Positions 6,600-14,014 of a DNA stretch of 17,389 nt are shown one piece after another; the stretch's first letter is position 1; each line of letters opens with the position of its first letter. A program made the position numbers and the translations under genes. Source of the stretch: Phycisphaerales bacterium (GTDB lineage Bacteria > Planctomycetota > Phycisphaerae > SM23-33). Below the pieces are notes generated by a model, which worked only from the letters and a program-made list of their open reading frames with translations, searched no databases and had not been told where the DNA came from. The DNA lies in contig DNAS01000175.1 of the NCBI GenBank assembly GCA_003485185.1, forward strand, positions 4,980 through 22,368. The letters are read 5' to 3'.

Positions 6600-9431
6600 A
6601 TGGCGGTGTACGACTTCACGGCGATCGAGAAAAAATGGCAGCAGCACTGGGAGGCCCACGGCACGTTCCGCCAGGCCAATCCCGGCGAGAAGGGCTTCGA
6701 TCCGAACCGGCCTAAGTTTTACGTGCTGGACATGTTCCCCTACCCGTCCGGCGCGGGCCTGCACGTGGGACACCCCGAGGGCTACACCGCCACCGACATC
6801 GTCGCCCGCTACAAGCGGATGAAGGGCTTCAACGTCCTGCACCCGATGGGTTACGACGCGTTCGGGCTGCCCGCCGAGCAGTACGCCGTGGAGCACGGCG
6901 TGCATCCGCGGATCACCACCGAGCGGAACATCGCCAACATCGAGCGGCAGATCCGGATGTTCGGCTTCAGCTACGACTGGTCCCGACGGGTGGCGACCAC
7001 CGACGTGGAGTATTACCGCTGGACGCAGTGGATCTTCCTGCAACTGTTCAACAGCTGGTACGACCCTGTCGCGCGGGCCGCCCGGCCGATCGGCGAACTC
7101 GTCCGCCGCCTGGAAAGCGGCGAGTACCTGGTGGACCTCGGCGGGGACGTCGTGTTCGAGCCCACCGCGGCGACCATCGAAGCCCTGGCGGGCCTGCCGG
7201 CCGGCTACGTCAAATTCGCCGAATTGGACGCCGGGCAGCGGCAGGCCGTCATCGACGCGCAGCGACTCGCCTACCTCAACGAGGTGCCGGTCAACTGGTG
7301 CCCCAAGCTCGGTACGGTGCTGGCCAACGAGGAAGTCACCAACGAAGGCCGCTCCGAACGCGGCGACCACCCGGTCTTCCGCCGCGCGCTGAAGCAGTGG
7401 ATGCTCCGCATCACCGCCTACGCCGATCGCCTGCTGGACGACCTGGCCCTGGTGGACTGGCCCGAGCCCATCAAGCTCATGCAGCGAAACTGGATCGGAA
7501 AGAGCGTCGGCGCCGAAGTGGACTTCCCGTTGGAAAGCATTGCGTCGGACGAATGGTTCGCCGACCGGGCCGATGCGGGCTTCCCCGCCGTCGAGGAAGA
7601 CGAGGTCATCCGCGTCTACACCACCCGTCCCGACACGCTCTTCGGGGCGACCTACATGGTTCTCGCGCCGGAGCATCCGCTGGTCGAAGAGATTACGACC
7701 GACCCGCAGCGACAAACCGTCCAGGCGTACGTCGCACAGGCGAAGAACAAGAGCGAGCTGGAGCGCACGGCCGAGACCAAGGAAAAAACCGGCGTCTTCA
7801 CCGGCGCGTACGCCGTTAATCCCGTCAACCGCCAGCGGATCCCCGTCTGGGTGGCCGACTACGTGATGACCGGCTACGGCACGGGCGCCATCATGGCCGT
7901 CCCGGCGCACGACACGCGCGACTTCGAGTTCGCGCAGAAGTTCGACCTGCCGGTGATCCAGGTGGTCGAGCCACCGGCGGGCGCGGACTGGCGCGGGTTC
8001 ACGGACGACGGCACGGCCTGCAACTCCGGCGAATACGATGGTCTGGCGACGGCGGAGTTCAAGAAGCGCATCACCGCCGACCTGTCCAAGGGCGGGCTCG
8101 GCAAGCAGGCGATCCACTACAAGCTGCGCGACTGGCTGTTCAGCCGGCAGCGGTACTGGGGCGAGCCGTTCCCGATCGTCCACTGCCACAAGTGCGGGCC
8201 TGCGGCGCTGCCGGAATCGGCCCTTCCGCTGACGCTGCCGGAGATGGCCGACTTCACCCCTGCCGCCAGCGACGACCCCGACGCGCCGCCGGAACCGCCG
8301 CTGGGGAAAATGACCAACTGGACGTCGACCACCTGCCCCTGCTGCGGCGGGCCCGCCACGCGAGAACTCAACACCATGCCCCAGTGGGCGGGCAGTTGCT
8401 GGTACTACCTGCGCTACCTCGACCCGAAGAACGACAAGCGGTTCGTCGAGTCGGAGATCGAAAAATACTGGATGGGCGGCAACGGCGTGGACCTCTACGT
8501 CGGCGGGGCCGAGCACGCCGTGCTCCACCTGCTCTACGCGCGATTCTGGCACAAGGCACTGTACGACCTCGGCTGCGTGTCTACGGCCGAGCCGTTCGCC
8601 AAGCTGTTCAACCAGGGGATGATCCGCAGTTTCGCATATCGCGATTCGCGCGGGGTGTATGTCGGCTACGACGACGTGGACCTCTCCGGCGACGCCCCTC
8701 GTCACCGCGCCACCGGCGAGGTGCTGTCCGAGAGCGTCGAGAAGATGTCCAAGAGCCTCAAGAACGTCGTCAACCCCGACGAGGTGATCGCGCAGTACGG
8801 CGCGGATACGTTCCGCCTGTACGAGATGTTCATGGGCCCGCTGGAGGCGTCCAAGCCGTGGAACACCCGCGACGTGCCGGGCGCGCACCGGTTCCTCCAG
8901 CGCGTCTGGCGGATCGTCGCGGGCACCGACGACCAGCCGGCCCTGCTGACCGACGCCGACGGCGACGCGGGTGTCGAACGCGCCCTGCACAAACTCGTCA
9001 AGAAAGTCGGCGAAGACATCGAGGCCATGAAGTTCAACACCGCCATCGCCGCGATGATGGAGTTCGTCAACGCCGTCTTCAAGGCGGGACGAATCTCCGC
9101 GCCGCAGGCGGAACGGTTCCTCCTGCTGCTGGCGCCCTTCGCGCCGCACCTGGCCGAGGAACTCTGGCAGAAGCTCGGGCACGCCGGCAGCCTGGCGCAC
9201 GAGCCCTGGCCCGCCTACGACGAAAAGATGCTCGCGGAAGACATCGTCGAGCTGGCCGTCCAGGTCAACGGGAAGTTCCGTAGCAAGATCCAGGTCGCCG
9301 CGGACGCCTCGCAGGAAGCATGCGTGGAGGCCGCGTTGGCCGACGAGAAGGTCGCTGCCGCCGTCGCGGGAAAGCAGATCGTCAAGCAGATCGTCGTGCC
9401 GGGCCGGCTGGTGAACCTGGTGGTGAAATGA
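6600..9431 (+). CDS. leuS: Leucyl-tRNA synthetase
   Basis: The protein has 943 residues, compared with about 860 in E. coli. It charges tRNA-Leu with leucine in the cytoplasm. ATG 6600 is preferred (GGAG at 6590-6593); the frame is open further upstream but overlaps the previous gene, and family homology starts at MAVYDFTAIEKKWQ. Visible motifs are the HIGH signature as HVGH at 55-58, the CP1 editing domain with TTRPDTLFGAT from 341 and YGTGAIMAVPAHDTRD from 426, zinc-type CxxC pairs (CHKCG, CPCCGG), and KMSKS at 715-719. Between YNSWY-type sequence near 150 and VNWCPKLGTVLANEEV near 233 lies an insertion of several dozen residues, known in Bacteroidetes-type LeuRS, which largely explains the extra length. 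The gene stands 39 bases before hemL and probably shares its transcript. Confidence 0.97.
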   Translation: MAVYDFTAIEKKWQQHWEAHGTFRQANPGEKGFDPNRPKFYVLDMFPYPSGAGLHVGHPEGYTATDIVARYKRMKGFNVLHPMGYDAFGLPAEQYAVEHGVHPRITTERNIANIERQIRMFGFSYDWSRRVATTDVEYYRWTQWIFLQLFNSWYDPVARAARPIGELVRRLESGEYLVDLGGDVVFEPTAATIEALAGLPAGYVKFAELDAGQRQAVIDAQRLAYLNEVPVNWCPKLGTVLANEEVTNEGRSERGDHPVFRRALKQWMLRITAYADRLLDDLALVDWPEPIKLMQRNWIGKSVGAEVDFPLESIASDEWFADRADAGFPAVEEDEVIRVYTTRPDTLFGATYMVLAPEHPLVEEITTDPQRQTVQAYVAQAKNKSELERTAETKEKTGVFTGAYAVNPVNRQRIPVWVADYVMTGYGTGAIMAVPAHDTRDFEFAQKFDLPVIQVVEPPAGADWRGFTDDGTACNSGEYDGLATAEFKKRITADLSKGGLGKQAIHYKLRDWLFSRQRYWGEPFPIVHCHKCGPAALPESALPLTLPEMADFTPAASDDPDAPPEPPLGKMTNWTSTTCPCCGGPATRELNTMPQWAGSCWYYLRYLDPKNDKRFVESEIEKYWMGGNGVDLYVGGAEHAVLHLLYARFWHKALYDLGCVSTAEPFAKLFNQGMIRSFAYRDSRGVYVGYDDVDLSGDAPRHRATGEVLSESVEKMSKSLKNVVNPDEVIAQYGADTFRLYEMFMGPLEASKPWNTRDVPGAHRFLQRVWRIVAGTDDQPALLTDADGDAGVERALHKLVKKVGEDIEAMKFNTAIAAMMEFVNAVFKAGRISAPQAERFLLLLAPFAPHLAEELWQKLGHAGSLAHEPWPAYDEKMLAEDIVELAVQVNGKFRSKIQVAADASQEACVEAALADEKVAAAVAGKQIVKQIVVPGRLVNLVVK

Positions 9432-9470
9432 TCCACAGGCCCGCGCGCTCGCGCAAGGGAACCGTCGTTC

Positions 9471-10799
9471 ATGAGCGAAGAGTCGAACAAGTCGGCGGCG
9501 GCGTTTGAGCGGGCCCGTCGGGTGCTCGTCGGCGGGGTGAACTCGCCGGTCCGGGCATTCGCGGCCGTGGGCGGAACGCCGCCGGTCATCGCCTGCGCCG
9601 CCGGGGCGAAGATCGTCGATCTCGACGGGCGGGAATACATCGACTACGTCGGCAGCTACGGTCCGGCGATTCTCGGACACGCCCCCCCGGCGGTCGTCCG
9701 CGCCATCCGCGACGCGGCCGGGCGAGGCTCCAGCTACGGCGCCCCCACTGCCGCCGAGACGCTTCTGGCCGAGGCGATCGCCGCCGTCCTGCCGTCGGTG
9801 GAAAAGGTGCGCTTCACGTCCAGCGGCACCGAGGCCGCCATGACGGCAGTGCGCCTGGCGCGCGGCGCGACCGGGCGGGCGAAGATCGTCAAGTTCGTTG
9901 GTTGCTACCACGGACACGCCGACGCCCTGCTGGTCTCCGCCGGCAGCGGCGCGACGACGCTGGGCGTGCCCTCCTCGCCGGGCGTGCCTGCCGGCGCCGT
10001 CGCCGACACGCTGCTGGTCGAGTACAACGACCTGCCGGGCGTCGAACGCGCGTTCTCGCAACACGGCGGGGACATCGCAGCCGTCCTGGTCGAACCGGTG
10101 GCAGGGAACATGGGCGTCGTTCCGCCCGCTGCGGGGTTCCTGGAGAGCCTGCGGCGAATGTGCGACAAGCACGGCACGCTGCTGGTCTTCGACGAGGTGA
10201 TGACGGGCTTCCGCGTCTCGCACGCGGGCGCGCAGGGGCTCTATGGTGTGCGCCCCGACCTGACGGTGCTGGGCAAGATCATTGGCGCGAGCATGCCGGT
10301 GGGCGCGGTGGGCGGCCCGGCTGCGGTGATGAAGCATCTCGCGCCGGAAGGCCCGGTCTACCAAGCCGGGACGCTGTCCGGAAATCCGGTGGCGATGGCG
10401 GCGGGTCTGGCGGCGTTGGCGGCCTTGCGGGAAAAGGGCTTCTACGACCGCCTGGAGAAAATCTCGGCCGAGCTGGAAGCGGGCCTGCGCAGCGCTGCAA
10501 CACAGGCGGGACTGGCCGGAAAAGTCACCATCAACCGCGTAGGCAGCATGCTGACAGTGTTTTTCGCCCCTCCGCCGGTCATAAATTATCGCCAGGCCAC
10601 CGCAAGCGACACCCAGGCATTCGCCGCGTATTTCCACGCCATGCTGGAGGCGGGAATCTACCTGCCGCCCAGCCAATTCGAGGCGATTTTCGTCTCCGCG
10701 GCCCATACCGAATCGGACATCGCGGCGACCGTCCAGGCCGCCCATGGCGCCCTGCGGGCGGCTGCAAGGCTCATGGAGACAGGTTCTTCCGGCCGATAA
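9471..10799 (+). CDS. hemL: Glutamate-1-semialdehyde 2,1-aminomutase
   Basis: The protein has 442 residues, slightly over the usual 425-430. It converts glutamate-1-semialdehyde into 5-aminolevulinate, the last step of the C5 route to haem and other tetrapyrroles. Class III aminotransferase features are seen in order: LVGGVNSPVRAF near 20, a glycine-rich SSGTEAAMTAVRLAR cofactor site near 117, FVGCYHGHAD, LVFDEVMTGFR with the PLP-binding Asp, and the Schiff-base Lys269 in LGKIIGASMPVGA. The usual GGG after the lysine motif reads GAS here, a modest variation. ATG 9471 has AAGGGA about 10 bases upstream. Other haem genes are not in the window. It follows leuS by 39 bases. Confidence 0.96.
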   Translation: MSEESNKSAAAFERARRVLVGGVNSPVRAFAAVGGTPPVIACAAGAKIVDLDGREYIDYVGSYGPAILGHAPPAVVRAIRDAAGRGSSYGAPTAAETLLAEAIAAVLPSVEKVRFTSSGTEAAMTAVRLARGATGRAKIVKFVGCYHGHADALLVSAGSGATTLGVPSSPGVPAGAVADTLLVEYNDLPGVERAFSQHGGDIAAVLVEPVAGNMGVVPPAAGFLESLRRMCDKHGTLLVFDEVMTGFRVSHAGAQGLYGVRPDLTVLGKIIGASMPVGAVGGPAAVMKHLAPEGPVYQAGTLSGNPVAMAAGLAALAALREKGFYDRLEKISAELEAGLRSAATQAGLAGKVTINRVGSMLTVFFAPPPVINYRQATASDTQAFAAYFHAMLEAGIYLPPSQFEAIFVSAAHTESDIAATVQAAHGALRAAARLMETGSSGR

Positions 10800-10813
10800 G
10801 GTTCTTGAACGTG

Positions 10814-10819
10814 TATAAT
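10814..10819 (+). promoter_or_regulatory. Perfect -10 box upstream of the four-helix membrane protein
   Basis: TATAAT at 10814-10819 lies 43 bases before ATG 10862 and just after the hemL stop. No convincing -35 box is found at 16-18 bases upstream, and the extended -10 TG is off by one base. It may be a weak or activator-dependent internal promoter. Confidence 0.35.
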
Positions 10820-10861
10820 CACACAAACGATGCGCCTCGTGCGCAGGGAAAGGAGCAATCC

Positions 10862-11575
10862 ATGGCTGCCCAATTCGAGAATCTCTCCTCCGAGTATACC
10901 GCCGCCTTCAAGTCGCTCCGCGCCGCAAAGAACCTGTTTGTCCTGCTGATCCTTCTGTCCCTTCTGGGCCAGGGGATCGGATTTGCGCTGGTGCACTTCG
11001 GCGGGGTGATCGACCCGCTGCACACCCCTGCGCCGGAAGGTCCGGCGGTGGGCGAAGCCCCGGTCGTCCAGGGCGAAAAAACCGGCCAGGCCACCGTCTG
11101 GGAAAACATCCTGATGTGGACCCTGCCGGCGCTGAAGTTCGTGGCGTTCGTCTCGGCCTTGCTGCTGATGCTGACGGTCATGTTCGCGGTGAAGGTCTCG
11201 CTGACGGGGCGCCTGGGCGGAGTCTCGGGGCTCATCGCCGCGTTTTTCTGGTCGCTGATCCTGCTGGCGATGGCCACCCCCTGGCAGCAGATCATGAATG
11301 TCTCCTTCGCTTCCGGCGTGACGTATAACCTGGGCGACCTGGTGAAGCATGTCGGGCGCATCAAGGCGTCGTGGGGCGCCAAGGACGTCATCCTGCTGGA
11401 CCGGATTCTGTTCTACGTCCGGTTCATCTCCTTCCCCGCCATCGCCATTCTGGTCATGCTGACGCTGCAGCTTCGCTGGGGACGGGGAACCAAGGCCATG
11501 TCCCTTCCGCCGGCCCTGACGCGCATCGTCGAGCCCCAGGCCAGAAGTTCGTCGGAAGGCCCGATCCAGCTGTAG
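10862..11575 (+). CDS. Four-helix integral membrane protein of unknown function
   Basis: The protein has 237 residues. ATG 10862 has AGGAG 7 bases upstream. Hydrophobic stretches at about 24-46, 88-113, 118-139 and 182-204 are predicted transmembrane helices. A Pro/Gly/Glu-rich loop (47-80) and a loop with a Gly-Lys-rich part (150-180) lie between them. The C-terminus is hydrophilic. No catalytic motif or familiar transporter signature is visible. It follows hemL by 62 bases on the same strand and is closed by a strong terminator, so leuS-hemL-this gene could form one transcript with an optional internal promoter. A haem-linked function is possible only by position. The protein is unlike any family I can name. 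Confidence 0.8.
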   Translation: MAAQFENLSSEYTAAFKSLRAAKNLFVLLILLSLLGQGIGFALVHFGGVIDPLHTPAPEGPAVGEAPVVQGEKTGQATVWENILMWTLPALKFVAFVSALLLMLTVMFAVKVSLTGRLGGVSGLIAAFFWSLILLAMATPWQQIMNVSFASGVTYNLGDLVKHVGRIKASWGAKDVILLDRILFYVRFISFPAIAILVMLTLQLRWGRGTKAMSLPPALTRIVEPQARSSSEGPIQL

Positions 11576-11601
11576 CGCCGCGCGACGGATTTTGAGCTTC
11601 T

Positions 11602-11644
11602 CGCCCCATCCCCGCGGGATTCCGCCCGGATGGGGCGTTTGTTT
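11602..11644 (+). terminator. Strong intrinsic terminator after the membrane protein gene
   Basis: A perfect 10-bp stem, CGCCCCATCC (11602-11611) with GGATGGGGCG (11628-11637), encloses a 16-base loop and is followed directly by TTTGTTT (11638-11644). It begins 26 bases after the stop at 11575. A second GC-rich hairpin, GCGCCGC (11645-11651) with GCGGCGC (11662-11668), follows immediately. Confidence 0.85.
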
Positions 11645-11670
11645 GCGCCGCGCCGGCATGGGCGGCGCAA

Positions 11671-11676
11671 TTGACA
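11671..11676 (+). promoter_or_regulatory. Perfect -35 box possibly cut off from its -10 by the MITE
   Basis: TTGACA at 11671-11676 stands 17 bases before the left TTA duplication of the inserted element. If the insert and one TTA copy are removed in thought, the sequence at the -10 position becomes TAGCAT (now 11971-11976), 4 of 6 to consensus at exactly 17-base spacing. This looks like a promoter interrupted by insertion. It is a reconstruction rather than an observation. Confidence 0.4.
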
Positions 11677-11692
11677 CATTCGCGGACCGGCA

Positions 11693-11695
11693 TTA
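11693..11695. repeat. Left target-site duplication (TTA) of the MITE
   Basis: TTA directly abuts the outer end of the left inverted repeat and is matched by TTA at 11970-11972. Three bases can match by chance, but here they lie exactly at both ends of a perfect inverted repeat pair. Confidence 0.65.
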
Positions 11696-11969
11696 GAGCC
11701 TATCCCAAAAACTCCAAGGGCCGCGACGGGCCGGATTTTGACGCAGGCCAAGGCGCGAGGGCGACGACATATCTTGCGACGATATGTCGAGCCCGAGCAA
11801 CGCCGGCATGCGGCAAAAAACGGCCCGTCCCGCAGGGTTGTGTCAAAAACCGCCCGTCTGCGACGTCAGGACTCCTCGCCAACCCATCAAGGGTTGGCGT
11901 CGTCGTCCTTTCTTGCATCCAGACGGTTTTTGTCACAACGCGGCGTCTTGCAGTTTTTGGGATAGGCTC
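11696..11969. mobile_element. Non-autonomous MITE-like element, IS5-family type ends
   Basis: The 274-bp element has perfect 18-bp terminal inverted repeats, GAGCCTATCCCAAAAACT at 11696-11713 and its complement at 11952-11969. After one mismatch they extend by CAAG/CTTG, giving 22 of 23. A TTA copy flanks each end (11693-11695, 11970-11972), a fitting 3-bp TNA target duplication. TNA duplication with ends starting GAGCC is reminiscent of the IS1031/ISL2 groups of the IS5 family; this assignment is inference. Inside are two perfect 9-bp hairpins: CGACATATC/GATATGTCG (11765-11773, 11781-11789) and CGCCAACCC/GGGTTGGCG (11877-11885, 11891-11899). No transposase frame exists, so movement would need an enzyme encoded elsewhere. 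Its base composition and AAAAA tracts differ from the neighbouring coding DNA. Confidence 0.85.
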
Positions 11970-11972
11970 TTA
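11970..11972. repeat. Right target-site duplication (TTA) of the MITE
   Basis: This copy of TTA follows the outer end of the right inverted repeat, 2 bases before the ATG at 11975 of the next gene. Confidence 0.65.
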
Positions 11973-11974
11973 GC

Positions 11975-12859
11975 ATGGGGGGTGTGAGAATTGCCTTGTC
12001 TGGCCCGTGTGCGAACCTGAAGTGTGCGTCCCTGCTGACAGCGGTGCTCTGCGCCCTCGGCATGGCCGGATGCCCTTCCGTCTCCTCTCCCGAATCGCAG
12101 CCGAGTTCCCCTGCCGTGAACGTGCCCGTGCTGGGCGACCCGGCCGGCGCCACCACTCGCCCGGACGAAAACCGCTACATGCTCATCGTGCAGATGCGGG
12201 TCGTTTCGGTGGAGGTCCCGGTGGGAACCGCCAGCGGAACGGAAGAACTCTGGAGCTATCTCGACGAGGAGCCGGTTTCCGCGTTCCGTCACGCCGGGCT
12301 GGGGCGTAACGGGTGGCGCATCGGGGTCGCGCGGCGCGACGTCTGGCCGGACCTGGCCAGGATTCTTACCCACATGACGGGCAAGCCCCTCCAGGAACGC
12401 GATTTCACGGTGATTCCCTCGCGCCCCATGCACGTGTCCCTCAAGGAAAACCAGCCGATCGAGACGATCTTCCTTTCCAACGAGGATCAGACGCTCAGCG
12501 GCGCGGATTACCCGCCGGGCGATTACCTGCTGACGATCACCTGCACGCTCGATCGCGATGACCCGTCGCACGTGATGGTCACCGGCATCCCGCAGGTGCG
12601 CTCGACACACCGAACGCCCCGCTTCATCCGCCAGGAAACCGGAATGGCGATGGTCGCCGAACCGAACTATTTCCACTTCCGCCCGCTGCTGTTCCGCATG
12701 ACGATTCCCAGCGGGAACATCGTGGTGATCGGACCCGGGGCTGAGTCCCGCCGCCCCAGCAGCGTGGGGTATCACTTCCTGGTCCATCGGAAAGAAGGAA
12801 TGGAGTTTGAAACGGTCCTGGTGCTGGTGCCGCGGGTGTTCGCAGCGCCGCTGCGGTAG
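11975..12859 (+). CDS. Putative lipoprotein of unknown function
   Basis: The frame from ATG 11975 gives 294 residues. The start is uncertain. The ATG is 2 bases from the end of the MITE duplication and has no ribosome site of its own, so GTG 11984 or TTG 11996 (after a GGGGGG run) may be used. Any choice keeps a signal peptide with hydrophobic core LLTAVLCALGMAG and lipobox Cys33 (GMAGC), so export and lipid anchoring are likely. A Ser/Pro linker runs to about residue 65. The rest is beta-rich (RYMLIVQMRVVSVEVPVG, YLLTITCTLDRDD, FHFRPLLFRMTIPSGNIVVIG). No enzyme motif is seen. The kinase gene begins 21 bases after the stop, suggesting co-transcription. The MITE insertion probably changed expression. 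Confidence 0.75.
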   Translation: MGGVRIALSGPCANLKCASLLTAVLCALGMAGCPSVSSPESQPSSPAVNVPVLGDPAGATTRPDENRYMLIVQMRVVSVEVPVGTASGTEELWSYLDEEPVSAFRHAGLGRNGWRIGVARRDVWPDLARILTHMTGKPLQERDFTVIPSRPMHVSLKENQPIETIFLSNEDQTLSGADYPPGDYLLTITCTLDRDDPSHVMVTGIPQVRSTHRTPRFIRQETGMAMVAEPNYFHFRPLLFRMTIPSGNIVVIGPGAESRRPSSVGYHFLVHRKEGMEFETVLVLVPRVFAAPLR

Positions 12860-12880
12860 ACCGGCCGGATAATCCATGCC

Positions 12881-13990
12881 ATGAACGAACCGAAATCCTC
12901 ATCCTCCCCCGCGACGGGTGCGGAATACTATCGCCGCCTGTGCGAACACGCCGCCGTGGCGCTCGTCGCCACCGATGCGGAATTCCGCATCGTCTGCTGG
13001 AACGCCGCCGCGGAGGAACTGCTGAACATTCCCGCCGGGCAGATGCTCGGGAAGCCCATCGAGCAGGCCGTGCCCGAGGACCGGCGCAAACTCCTCCGCC
13101 GCCTGCTCCAGCGGACCGTGGAGCGAGGCGTGACAAGCGAGTTCGAGCTTCACATGCCCGCGCCGGACGCCGAACATCGCGACGTGCTGGTCCGGCTCTC
13201 GCGGATCGGCGCGCCCGGCGAGCCCGCCCAAGGCGTGGCTGCCTGGCTGGTCGATGAAACGCAGCGCAAGCGCCTGGCAGAGAAGCTCGCGCAGGCGGAA
13301 AAATACGCCTCCCTCGGCACGCTCGCCGGCGGAGTGGCGCACCACTTCAACAACATCCTCGGCGGGGTGGCGACGTTCGTCGATTACGCGCTGACCAGCG
13401 GCGACCTGGCCGCGATGAAGCGGGCGCTCCAGATGACCGCTGAGGCCGCCGCTCGCGCCGGGAAAATCACCCAGTCGCTCTTGAGCTTCGCCGAGCAGGA
13501 CACCCACCGCACCGACCTGGCCGACCTGACCGAGGTCGTGCTGACCTTCTCGCACCTGGTGGAACGCCCCCTCGCCGAGCACAACATCAAGCTCCAACTC
13601 GACCTTCGCCCCGTGCCCGTGGTCGCCGTCGAGGCCAACCGAATGCACCAGGTGCTCGGAAACCTCCTGACCAACGCCGAGGAGGCCATGCCCGACGGCG
13701 GCGCCATCACCATCGGCATCGAGCGCCGCGAATCGCACGTGGTGTTGACCTTCCGCGACAGCGGCTGCGGTATCCCCCCGGAGCACCTGCCGCTGGTTTT
13801 CGAGCCCTTTTTCACCACCAAGGGCCTGCTGGCCGGGGGCGATCACGCCAACCCGGGCCTGGGGCTTTCCGTGGTGCACGGGATCATCGTGGACATGGGC
13901 GCCGCGATCGACGTGGAGTCGGCCCCGGGGCAGGGCGCCACGTTCACGATTTCCTTCCCCCTGGAAACCGCGACAGCGTCGCGGGGCTGA
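12881..13990 (+). CDS. Soluble PAS-domain sensor histidine kinase (NtrB-like)
   Basis: The protein has 369 residues with no membrane helix, so it is cytoplasmic. A PAS domain fills about 15-125 (ALVATDAEFRIVCWNAAAEELL, then a PAC-like end at AAWLVDETQRKRL). A HisKA-type dimerisation helix has SLGTLAGGVAHHFNNIL with phospho-acceptor His154. The HATPase_c domain has the N box (NLLTNAEEAM, Asn265), G1 (DSGCGI, Asp293), F box (FEPFFTTK) and G2 (GLGLSVV, Gly326). It should autophosphorylate and pass phosphate to a response regulator, but none lies in the window. The base after the His is unusual: His155 stands where Asp or Glu normally serves. Start ATG 12881 has a weak ribosome site and follows the lipoprotein stop by 21 bases. 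Confidence 0.92.
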   Translation: MNEPKSSSSPATGAEYYRRLCEHAAVALVATDAEFRIVCWNAAAEELLNIPAGQMLGKPIEQAVPEDRRKLLRRLLQRTVERGVTSEFELHMPAPDAEHRDVLVRLSRIGAPGEPAQGVAAWLVDETQRKRLAEKLAQAEKYASLGTLAGGVAHHFNNILGGVATFVDYALTSGDLAAMKRALQMTAEAAARAGKITQSLLSFAEQDTHRTDLADLTEVVLTFSHLVERPLAEHNIKLQLDLRPVPVVAVEANRMHQVLGNLLTNAEEAMPDGGAITIGIERRESHVVLTFRDSGCGIPPEHLPLVFEPFFTTKGLLAGGDHANPGLGLSVVHGIIVDMGAAIDVESAPGQGATFTISFPLETATASRG

Positions 13991-14009
13991 CGCGACGGCG
14001 TCCCCTTTT
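13983..14009 (+). terminator. Possible terminator overlapping the kinase stop
   Basis: GACGC (13989-13993) pairs with GCGTC (13998-14002). GGG (13984-13986) and CCC (14003-14005) extend the stem past a two-base bulge, and TTTT follows at 14006-14009. The kinase stop codon lies inside the stem. The SGNH gene converges 24 bases beyond the kinase stop. Confidence 0.4.
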
Positions 14010-14014
14010 GCGGA

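Noticed and set aside
6474..10826. Very long open frame of 1450 codons on the minus strand across leuS and hemL
   Set aside because: It is antisense to two certain genes. High GC at third codon positions removes stop codons from the opposite frame, and its composition is rich in Arg, Gly, His and Val with no domain.
11671..12156. Several open frames of 60-100 codons within and around the MITE
   Set aside because: They run through the inverted repeats and hairpins, appear on both strands, and lack ribosome sites; they are a by-product of the element.
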